Shown: positions 51,601 to 63,600 of the stretch, piece after piece
How positions within the stretch are numbered: the first letter of the stretch is position 1
Layout: each line of letters begins with the position of its first letter
From: Callaeas wilsoni
Lineage: Eukaryota; Chordata; Aves; Passeriformes; Callaeidae
Assembly (NCBI GenBank): GCA_013398955.1
Contig: VWPU01014838.1
Span: 1-64,000, forward strand
Direction of reading: 5' to 3'
Length of the DNA stretch: 64,000 bases
Made by a program: the position numbers and the translations under genes
Notes under the pieces: model-generated
Databases searched by the model: none
What the model was told of the DNA's origin: nothing
What the model saw: only the letters and a program-made list of their open reading frames with translations

Positions 51601-54600
51601 GTCTCTCAGTCTCCATCCTACTGTGTCGTCAAACATGACCATCCATATTTGATTTAAAAGAAATGTAAGACATGCCAAGTGCATTTCTAAGGTTTGGTGA
51701 GAGGCTCCGGATTACTACAATCTTTGTGAGACATTCTTCCATAGGATATTCTTTTGAGGACCACTCACTCTTACTCTTTCCCTGATGTGTGTATATGTAT
51801 GTGGAGGATTGTACTTGGAGTACTCAGTGCTTTCTTCCCACTTCAGTACTGGTGGGTCAGCCACTATGGGCTCTTTTAATTTTTCTTGTTTCAGAGGAGG
51901 GATTCCTTAACTACCAAGGTGGTAAAACATCCAAACATCCTTGCTGTTTTAATGTGAAATATTCTTCCCTGTGCTCCTACAGTCAGCAGTAAGGTCTGAG
52001 GATTAACCTCTGGATTGCTAAGAAATTCTTATCATCCCCTTCACAGTGCTGAAAAAAAAAGTAATTAAATGCCTACTTCTCTAAACTTGTACAAGAATCC
52101 AGCTAAAATAAAAAGTGCACAGAAAATGTGAGGTCAAAATCATGGTGCCAGTGGATCAGTCCACGAATAAAGTGGTCAGGATATTGGAAACAGCTGCAGT
52201 TCTCCTTTCAAAGACTTTGTGCAGTATTGCAACTCTAGTCCTTTCTTGTTCCTTGTGAAACAGAAAGGGTCCAGTTAATCTCGCTGGTAGGCCCATCTGT
52301 TTCACTCTCCCTTTTTGTGGGAGAACCAGAGTGCTGCAGAAAGCTGCAGAAAAGATATGAAATGCTCTCTAGGAGCCTCTCCAATAGATGAACTCCTTTT
52401 TCTAAAATGGCTTTTTGGTAAAATGGCTCTTGATACTTCTTATTTTCCAATCTCTTTTCTTACCTTCTTAGCTCTAACAATTTCCTTTGATGGCAGGGTT
52501 TCATAGGTTACACATATGTTATATGCAAGAGGACAAGGACATATACAAGTAGTGTGAATTCTGATATTTAGGAAAGATACTCTTCACTTTTGATTGGTTT
52601 TTGTGAGCATTTCTGTATTTCTCATGGGTGAACAAAGAACACACTAGAAACTGAAGTAATTGAAAACAGTTGATGGATTGACTTCTAGTAAGCCAAGAAA
52701 ATATTATGGTATCATTTTTTAGTCTGGATAGTACAAAGTTTTGAAACTACATTCAAACACTGAGTTCTGAATGTTATACTTTACCCATAATTGCTACACA
52801 TGAGTTCCTCTGCATGTTATTAGGAGGCATGACTAAGTTTTGATAAAACCCTTACTTGAGAAATGGAATATTCTTGAAAATTTAGAAACTGTTGGAAATT
52901 CTTAAAATACTCTTCATTTAGATGAGCAAGGTATTAATTTAAAATGGTGTCATTTGAGACCAGAGTAGCAGCCACTATTACTCAGATGAGTTGTAAAGCT
53001 GAGAATAGTTTTGAAATTGTTTTTGGTTTAAAGACATCAAACACTAAGCAGATCAAAAAGTTATAGATTCTTAGGAAGTCTTTGTCCTTTCTTTTCATAG
53101 GGAGAATCTGGGTTCATAGGATATCCTGGTCCACAGGTATGACTAAATGGGCCTGTTTGCTTTCTTTTTGTCTTGTTTTACATTATTCTTATTTGGAAGA
53201 AGATACTTGTGTTGCTGTCTGTCTTTTCCTTTCCAATAAATTCTGGATTTCATTAATTTTCAGGGAGAAGAAGGAGATCAGGGCATTCCAGGAGCTGAAG
53301 GACCCAAAGGAATTAGGGGTAGAAGAGTAAGAATGATAGATCTGCTGTGTGAGAGTTCTAAAAGTAAAACCCTTACACCCAAAGTGTTTTCTTACCAAAA
53401 TTTTTTAAATTGGTTACCACTCTGATCTTTTATAGCCGTAATTTGGGCAAGAGGTCTTGAGAGAGAGCAGGTCTAAACCTTCAGAAGTGTTAGTTGCTAA
53501 TAATTCTTAGGAGTGGTAGATTATCTTTATGAAAGTGCAGGATCCAACTCACAATATCATTACAGAGTTTTTTTCCGTGATGAAATTCAGTACCAGTGCA
53601 TGCAATTATAAAGAATAAAACTTGTATTTCTATTTTTAGGGTAATGTCGGCACACCAGGTTCCCTGGGAGATCCAGGTGACCAAGGGCCATCAGGACCTA
53701 TGGTAATTTTTTTTTTTCTTTTTTTAAAAAGAAAATTTTTATTTTTTAAGAAATCACCCTTAAATTGCTCTTAATCTTACTATTAGATTAATGGAATATC
53801 TAATAGTGTTTCACGTGGTAAATTATGCTTAATCAGCCTGGCAGTTGCACAGAGTTGTGTCTTGCCTGTGGATGTGTGTGCACAGGAACACCTGCTGCTG
53901 GAAATGGAACTGCAACAATACAATGCTGGCCAGAATTTCTTCCACAGTATTTGGTACTGTCTTTAGCCTGCCTACATATCTAATTAAAAGAACAGAGAAT
54001 AGTGAAATACAGAACCGAATAGATCTGCTGAAAGCCAATTTTTTTTTAAAATTTAATTTTAATTTAATTTAATTTAATTTTAATTTAATTTTTTTTTAAT
54101 TTAAAAAGAAAAGCCATTTAAAATCAAACTTGAAGTTACAGGCATTTATTTAAAACTTAAATTAAGTATAACTTGTTAGTCCATAATACAAGTAGATGTC
54201 TTGATGTACTTCTCCGGTGTCTGTGTTCTGCATTTTATACAACAAAATGTTTTATTCTCCATCTAAGCAGGTGAAAGGATTGTGGATTTCAATCGGATTT
54301 AGGACTAACCCTTTAGGCAGTTAGGAAAATCCCTGTATGTGTCTATCTTTATCCTGTGGCAATTCTGAAAATCAGCTCCATAGTGACCAGAAACAATCTC
54401 TACTGTTAATGATTTTCTTGTTAAACTTTCTTAAGCTTACTCCTTCAGTTTAAGTGTGGAACGTTATTGGTAACATTATCTTTACCAGTATAACACGGCC
54501 CGCGGGATGTGTGCAACTTGGAAAACATTTTTTTCCCTTCTCATTACACTGTGTTGGTTAATGAATGTACCTGTCCCCATTTATTCTGTGATGCTGGGCA

Positions 54601-57600
54601 CAAGAATGGCTAAGAGTGCCAGCTGGAGTACATCACCCTCTCTGCTGCTTGGCCACTCGCAAAATTTACAGATAAATCTTGTGAGTTGGTGAGCCACAGC
54701 TGTAGGCCTTGCCAGTTCATGGTCCAAGAAGTCCTCAGAGATATTTCAAGTTCAAGATCTCCTCTTCAGGTGTAGAAATGAGACTAGAGGTTGGGATGTA
54801 TGGGCTTGGTGGGATTATTGCTGTAGCAGTGCATCAGTGAAATGAGAAAGTGGGAACCCTGTAAGAAGTGGAAGAGATAGGAATGCAGGAAGAGGTAGAG
54901 GTAGTAGGCGGGGGCAGCCGAGACAGGCTTGTTTTTACCCATTCTTGGTGATTTGATTATCTGTACGTGTCAAGTCTGCACAGCTCAGGCACCACCACTA
55001 AGCTGCTGCAAGTAGCATTCACTAGTACTCAGACAATTCACAATTAACTCTTACTGAACAGTACCAAAGAAGAACATGGACCTGCTGGGAAACATAAGAA
55101 GAAAAAAGCATGGAATGGCTGTGCTGATGCTAGCAGCAAGACAGCAGAGGAGGTGAGGAAGGTAGCTCAGGCAGGAGATGGAGGAATGGAAGGTTAATTG
55201 GTAGAGGAAAGAAAAAATATGGAGACAGGGCTGTAATTTGGGGACATAAGGAAGTATATAATTTTGGTAAACTGTAGTGTTATGGTAGAGAGAAGGTGAG
55301 GAAAAGAAGTGGGATATGGAGTTCAAATTTTTCTGGAGTATCTCACTGCAGCTCCTGGGGACAAAGTGAAAATTTTCAGTAGTCTTACACACCTGAAATA
55401 GACACAAGATGAATACTCTCAAGTTCCCTTGAAGATTAGTTATTTTCCCTGTATTTCATTCCTGTTATGAAGATTAAACAGTACTTTTATTTTGGAAAAA
55501 AAAATGCTTGGAGTGCTGTTATTTTTCCACAGCTCCCAAGGAGAAGGTTGCAGAGTAGGCAAAGCTGTCATGATGTGTATATGGTCTGCAGGATCTTTCA
55601 AGGTAGAACCGTGGGGATTGTATTGGGCAAGAGGAGAGGGAAAGCTTGTCACACACAAGATGTTAGAAAGTATGTGATGTGCAAATAACAGAAGCATAGC
55701 ACAGAAACTCCTGTTTATAAAGGAACCCAATTCTGAATTATACTGCTCCTCAAGGGCAACAAGTGTTGAACATTTAAAAACCATTAAGGAAAATGGACTG
55801 AGAAATAAATCTGACATGTAGCCTGCAAATCTGAGCAGGTCCACAGAAATCTATGCTGGAACTGCTGTCTCCTCATATTTCAAATTCATAAATGGTTGTT
55901 GGGAAGTACTGTTTGCCTGCATTTTCTTTGATCCACGGAATAATAGATGGGAATATATTATCAGTTTCTGATTTTTTGGACCTGTGTTTAATTTGTTTCA
56001 GGGTGCCAAGGGACCAGTGGGCACCATTTTAATGGAAGTAAGACATTACCTTACAGCTAACTGTATACTGCATGGAATTATCTGGTTTAGTCTTCTGTTT
56101 ATAATCACTGACAGCAATGAGCACAATTAGCTTATATAAAACAGTATCTTTTCCACATGCTTGCCAGAGTGTGCAGTGGGTTCTTCCTTTCTGCAAGCAA
56201 CCAAGGAATGAGAAACATTTATGCATGTGGATTAACACCATGTCCAAACTTTTACAAACTGTTGGACAATTAATATTAATTTGTCTGTTTCTTCACTCAT
56301 ATCAGTTTACACACCAGCTCATGTTAGGGTTACTTTTTCCCCTCTTGTAAAGGTAGGCATTTCTTCAGCAACAATTATTTTTACTGGGAATAGAAGTGCA
56401 AGATTTCTTCAGAATCCTAATCCCATGTAAAATGAACACTGAACATGGATGACTACCTGCAGGCAGTACTATTGCAGGTGTGTTCTATGTCCAGAGGGCA
56501 TCCTCTCTTCCTTCATGGACCTCTCACTTCCTATGTGAGTCACTATTGGAATGCCCAGTGTTTATGGAAGTGCCATTGACTGGTGACATCTTAGATCAGT
56601 TTATTACACAAAATAAAGAATGCATGGCACTCATTCATAAAGAATGGAATGATTTCTTAATACTTCAGAACATCATTAAATGCCAACAGAGCATGTCTAA
56701 AAAAATGTGCATAGTTTCTGCAGCAAGGGGAGAGAGTCCCTGTACTATTTGTTATAAAAACGAACTGGACTCTGTGATTTTGGGTTTATTGTAATGAAAG
56801 TTATTTTAGGAGCTAGGATACAACCTTCAGCTCAAACCAATAGTAAGATTCCCAGTCTGGGGTGGTCTGGGATTTGCCATTAATTCCTTTTTTTATTTTG
56901 AACCCACAGCCTTGTGAACTTGTGAAATTTACCCGCAAAAACTGCCGTAAGTGGGTAATATCTTCTTTTACCTCTGATTCCACCTGGTCACTCTTCTTAA
57001 AAGGAATAGCCTTCCCTGGAAACCCTATAAACTGGTAGTTTGCATCTGGGTTCAGTTTTACTGGTAGTTGTTAATTGTGAGGGGATTTCAGCAAGTGTAT
57101 GAAGCAGACTTACGCTTTTTGCTCATTTTCCCTATCTGTTTATTACAAAAACTATAATAAATACATCTTTTCCTCATTAAAGTTTAAATGAATCTTTGGC
57201 ATTGTGCCAACACCCTTTGGGGAGTTCTCTGAGAAAAGACAGCATTTGTATATCAGCTGTCCTCCAGATTAGGTGTGTTCATTCTCAGACGTGTGCTCAG
57301 CAGAACGCAGGACAATTTTAAATTTTTATCCAGTAAAATGGCACTATTTCAAGTATTTGATTGTAAAAGAGGAATGTGGTCTTGCACTGACAGACTCTGT
57401 CAGTTGTCTGAACTTTGAGTCAGGCTCTTTATTGAAAGCAAGTGAATATGCCACTATTTTAATACATGTGAGTCCAAAATAATTTAATTGCTCTCCCTCT
57501 CTTCCTTCCAGCATGCTCATCAGGTAAGCCCATCTGGTCTCTGCACATCCGTTCTTTTATAGACTTGAAGAAAAAACTAACAATGTTTCAGTTGGAGAGC

Positions 57601-60600
57601 TTCTCACACAACTTTTCTGCTTCGATATACAGACACATGTCCAGCTTATCCAACTGAAGTGGTTTTTGCCTTGGATATGTCTGACGATGTTACACCAGCG
57701 GCATTTGAAAGAATGAGGAACATTGTTATGTTATTGCTGAAGACCATTAAGATCAGTGAAAGCAATTGCCCAACAGGAGCTCGTGTCTCTGTTGTTTCTT
57801 TCAATACCAACATGCACTACCTCATCCGATTCTCAGAATTCCAAAAAAGCAACTTGCTGCTACAAGCAGTCCAGAGAATCCCGCTAGAGAGATCCAGTGG
57901 AAAACGAAATATTGGGGCGGCCATGAGATTTGTTGCAAGAAATGTCTTCAAACGTGTTCGTCAGGGCATCCTCACAAGAAAAGTTGCCCTATTTTTTGCC
58001 AATGGTCCATCGCAGGATGATGTTGCCATCAGCACGGCTGTGCTTGAGTTGAGCGCCTTGGATATCACTCCAGTGGTTATTGCCTTCAATGAAGTGCCAA
58101 ATGTCAGACGTGCCTTCTCTGTAAGTAGACAGCCCATTGAAAACTGAGTCAGCCACACACTTGCTGAGTGTCTGCTAGGATTTGAGTGAATCCTGTTCTC
58201 AAGCCACTAAGTTCTACGGGAGCTGTCCAAACCCTTATTAGAAAGGGCTACCTCAAACATTACTATTTTAACAAAGAAACAGTGATTCACTTGACCGTGG
58301 TGATCACCATCTGACCTCTTTCTGAACATGAACTCTTAATCACTTTAAGGGCAAATCAGAGAATTTCCATAGAATTGTGTTAATAACTATTTAACTAACA
58401 AAATGTGGCCCTAGTTTCTAGAAAAATTAGTAGAAGGCTTCAAAGACACTAGTTTTTTTCAGAAGAATATTAAATTAGCAAAGCCCCTTTTGTACAGCAG
58501 AAAATTATGAAATTTTGTTTTAAAATATGACTTCATCTAAAAGATAGCAAACAAAAATAAACAGTCCATTTTACAAGGTACAAAAGGAAAGCAATTCTAT
58601 ATTTGTTTACGGTTTCCTTATATAGATTGCATGTCCTTTGTCTTTTCAATTTGTTTTAATATCATGTGTAGTCAGTTTTAACTTTTTCAAAATAAAATTC
58701 TTTCCAGCTGCTGTTTCCTCAAAATTGTCCTTCTAAAAGGAAATATATTGACTTGTACACGATAAAAAGTGCAAAACTTGGAGTCTGAGTTCTGATCTAG
58801 CAACATCTAAGTCAATCCTTTATTATTTATATTATATGTATTCTCATGCATCCTCATATTTGTTAGTTGATTCATGTATTTTTGGGCTGAATGATAATTT
58901 AGCAGAATAAAAATTTTCTGCTGACATATGAGAAAGAAGCTTATGGTTTATTGCCTGGGTTGCTCCACAGGATAAACAGGAGTGAGAATCAGTATTTTCT
59001 TTACTAAGTATAAGCAGATTACAACTCGGAATGCATGCGACAACATCTGGTGACTTTACATAAATCAGTCTTCAGAGCAGAAAAGAGAGCTGCTTAGCAG
59101 GGGGAAAGGCAAAAAATTCACTGCCCAGCACTTTTTAAAGTTTGCAATGCCGGCGAGGCAACCAACCTCATCACCACCCCCAAGCAAATACAACTTCCCT
59201 TTTTCTTTCAGATGGACTTCTGCCTTCTGCCCTTGCGGTTGAGAGATGGTGTAGTCTTTATGATCCCACAAGTCTGCAGCCACAGATACTTACTGGTTTT
59301 ACTCTGCTTTAGGAGCTTCAGTTTAGAAATCACTCACACAGTCATTGCCAATTCTAATTCCTTTGAAGAGTTCCATCTATAACATTCTTTACGGACATTA
59401 ATCAGAATTTAATTGTGTGGCGTATAACACACAAAGCCAAAGTTTAATGCAAAGAAGTAATTATTTCTTTGCTCACCATTATAGCTTATCCATATATGTT
59501 CATTTTCTGTAATACTATGATATTTTAGAGCCATTGTTACCTGTCTTAGTCCACAAGGAAATACTTTTCCATTGGATCACATTTGGATGGGTTTGGGTGA
59601 TGGTCAGTGAAATTGTAGAATGTTGGAGTTTCTTCAGAGTTCCTCAAGCTCTGACCACATTTCTGTGGTCAAATCTTCTACAGTGAAAGATTGTCTTTCT
59701 TCAGATGATCACAGGAAACACACAGGTTGTTCTCATACTAGAACTTAATGCTAGAATTTTCTCTCCCAATAAATCATCTTCACTCTTTGTCCCAGAAAGA
59801 GCTGAGATAGCCTGCCCTTTTCTGTAGAAAAATAGCACCCTATTAAGAAAAGAAAAAGTGATAATCCTTCACTGGCAGAAAATGAAAAAAAAGAAAAAAA
59901 TCTTAATATATTTTGCCTGTGTTCTAATGTTATTTTTGTGTCTGCTTTAAAACACAGATTGATGGCACTAGAAGATTTCAATTATTTATTTGGGAAAGAC
60001 AACAGGATGAAAATCTGGAGGGCATCACATACTGTACGCTTTGCTTTGGTAAGACATTTTACTAATTGCATCTGTTGTATTGGTCTATTTACCATTTCAA
60101 TTACAAATTCTATAGCTTTTATTTTGCAATGTGGTGGTGGGGAATTTTTATGGTACACCTTAAACATGTCTGTGCTTAAATATAAAAGAAGAACATTCGT
60201 GAACAATGCATTGGTCAGAATCCTACTGCCATCAGTGGTTCTACAAGGAGTTTGCAGAGATGTGTTAAGAATGCTGTTGTTGGTTGTATGGAGCAACTCA
60301 GCCCAGCTCTGCGGCCCATGGGGGTGTCTGAGTGTTCCCATTCCAGGATGGCTATGAGACAGGCTGTAACTGTTTCTTATCATCTCCAAGAGAAACTTCA
60401 CTCTTTTACAGTGGAAGCTTTAATCCCTTTTCTGTCTGTGACATTCCAGCTTCCAGCCAGTTGAACCCTTCTGCAACTGGGCCTTCTTACCTTCTGTGAC
60501 AGATCATTTTGTGGTTACAGAATATCACTGCTGAGGAGTTACAATTTTAACTTCCTCTTCGGTGGATGGTAAGAATTAGAATCTCAAAACCACAAAAGCT

Positions 60601-63600
60601 GTTTAATTAATTTCTGTCTCAGCCATGTGAAATGAATTACTGTGTTTAGCATTTCCTTTTTAACAGAAACGCGCTTAAAATAGCAATGTGATTTTGGGAA
60701 ACCAAGCTCATTTCCTGTAAATTCTACGCTGTGAGAGGGGGAGAAGCTACGAAATGATAATATGTCAAAATGTTGAACAATGATCTGAGATGAAAAAATA
60801 GAGTTTGATTCAGTGTCCTTTACAATGTTTAGATTTCAACAGAGGAAAATTTCTCCAGTGAACTGTTATCTATAAAATTTTACCTTATGAACATTTTTCT
60901 GCTCTTATGCATGAATAATTTCCCATGGTATCTCAAAACCTTCTTCAGCAAGACTCATCTGTTGTTCCTTACTAGAACAGAAAGATTTCAAGCTCCCAAA
61001 TTGGTTAGGGCTTTTTTGGTTTGGTTTTTTTTTTTGGTTGGTTGGTTGGGTTTTTTAGATCAAAGTTTAAGAAAAATAAAAAGATTTTGTAGTGGGTTGA
61101 CCCTATCTGGATGCCAGGCACCCATCAAAGCCTCTCTATCATTTCCCTCCACAGCTGGGCAGGGGATAGAAAATACAATGAAGGGTTGATGAGTTAAGAT
61201 AAGGACAGAGAGAGATCACCCATCAAATACCGCGATGGGCAAAACAAACTTGAATTAGAAATATTAATTGAATTTACTATGAACAAAATCAGAACAGGAT
61301 AATGAAAAGTAAAATTAGACTTTAAAAACACCTTCCCGCCACCCCTCCCTCCTTCTCAGCTCTGCCTTCTCCCCACCAGGCGGCACATGGAGATGGAGAA
61401 TGGGGGTTATGGTCAGTTCATCACACATTGCTTCTGCCACTGCTCAGGGAGAGCATGGGATCTCTCCATGAGAGGGATAGTCCTTCATGGGAGATAGTCC
61501 TTCATGAACTTCTCCAATGGGACTCCATCCCACGAGTAACAGTTTTCTGCAAACTGCTGCAATGTGAGTTTATCCCATGGGCAGCCATCCTCCCCAAACT
61601 GCTGCAGCATGTGTCACTCTTCCCATGGGGTGCAGTCCTTCAGGCACAGGGTCACAAGTCTTGCCAGAAAATCTGCTCCAGCCTGGGCTCCTCTCTCCAT
61701 GGGTCTGCAGGTCCCTGCCAGGAGCCTACTTTAGCATGGGCCTCTCAGAGGTTCACAGCATCTTCTCAGGCATCCACCTGCTCTAGCGTGGGGTTCATCC
61801 ACAGGCTGCAGTTGGATCTCTGCATCTCCATCTCCATGGATCTCCATGGGCTGCAGAAGCACACCTGCCTCACCATGGTCTTCACCACAGGCTGCAGGGG
61901 AATCTCTGCTCCAGTACTTGGAGCACCTTCTCCCCTCCTTCTCCACTAACCTTAGTGTCTGCAGAGCTGCTCCTCTCACACGTTTTCACTCTGCTTTTCT
62001 CTGGCCACAATTAAATATGCACAATAACTTTTTTCTTCCTAAATATATTATCACAGAGGCATGTTCACCATTTCTAATTGGCCTTGGCCAGTGGCATGTC
62101 TCTCTTGGAGCTAGCTGGCATTGGCTCTGCTGGACATGGAGGAAGTTTCCATCAGCTTTTTACAGAAGCCACCCCTGTAGCACCTCCACTATGTAAACCT
62201 GGCCACACAATCCCAATACAGATCTACAGGACTGTGCGAATTTTTTTATAAATCATTGCTTTTGTTGTATTGCTAAATAGTTCACTGCCTATTGGCTCTT
62301 CCTCTCTAGATAAATGCAATCCAAGAACCAACTGTGAGGTGCCTTTTTCTCCCCTGGTTCAGATGGATATGGATATCACTTACATCATGGACAGCTCTCG
62401 CAGCATTAGCAGTGAAGAGTTTCAGAGAGCCAAAGACTTTGTGAGCAACATGCTGGATCAGTTTGTCATTTCCTCACAGCCAAACGAATCATATGGAGGC
62501 ATCAGAGTGGCACTGGTGCAGCAGGCTCCCAGGGGCTTCCTGCCTGACAGAAACCAAACACCTGTGGCCTTGGAGTTTGACCTGGTCACATACAGCAATA
62601 AAGAATTGATGAAGAAACACATCCAAGAGTCTGTTCACCAACTGGAAGGGCCATCAGCCATTGCTTCTGCTCTACAGTGGACAGTCGAAAATGTATTCTT
62701 TAAAGCCCCCAGACAAAGAAAACACAGGGTCATATTTACAATAGTCGGAAGCAAAACAAGCACATGGGACAGAGAAAGGCTGAGAGAGATTTCACTTGGA
62801 GCCAAGTGCCAAGGATTCACCTTGTTCACTCTTGCGCTTGGCAACAATGTGAGTGACAATCAGCTGATAGAGCTGTCAAGCTCCCCCACAGACCAGCACT
62901 TACTGACACTGGGCAGGGTTTCCACACTGGAGATGATGTATGCTCAGAGGTTTAGCCGGGCATTCCTAAATCTTCTGCAACGTAAGTATCATGCAGTGGC
63001 ATTTGCTTAAGTTATGGAAAGAAAGACAAATGCTGTGTAGAAAAAGGTAGTCAGTATATGTGTTCTATCATTCAGTTCCTGGTACTTAGCTGCTAATCTT
63101 TCATGATTAGTTTACCTCAGATGCTGGATATTAATGAAAGTGCCAGTAATGACAGAACAGCATTCTATTCTAGTCTTAAGTAGTCTTTCTTCCTTAAGTT
63201 TTTATTTAATGTGTGGCTTTGTGGACTCCAGTTTCACTAAAGATAGACCATTCTTCAGCTAAGATAACACTGTCATATTCCTGATTTAGTCCCATATTTC
63301 TCCTCAGACCATTGGCAAGTCCAGATTTACTGAGCTCTTTATGGCTATTTAGGCTTTGGGACAGGTACAAGATAAATATTTAGCACATTTGACCTTAAGC
63401 TCTCTACAGAGCAGAGAGAGGACTTACTTTTCAAGACACATTCACGCAGATTAGCAGGTCTTAGATGCTTTGACATGGAAATGAGGATATTGAAAAGGAA
63501 GTTTCCACTTATTTAAAATCCTCATCAGAATCATACGCTTGGAGATGTCAAAGTTTCTATAGAAGGATGAATAGGGTATTACAGAGCAAGACAAAAGTAT

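Noticed and set aside
55440..55844. 134-aa minus-strand frame in intron 22
   Set aside because: No domain, no splice context, typical chance frame in intronic DNA.
61428..61949. 173-aa plus-strand open frame near the C2 exon
   Set aside because: Wholly within the LTR; repeat-derived and not spliced into the collagen frame.
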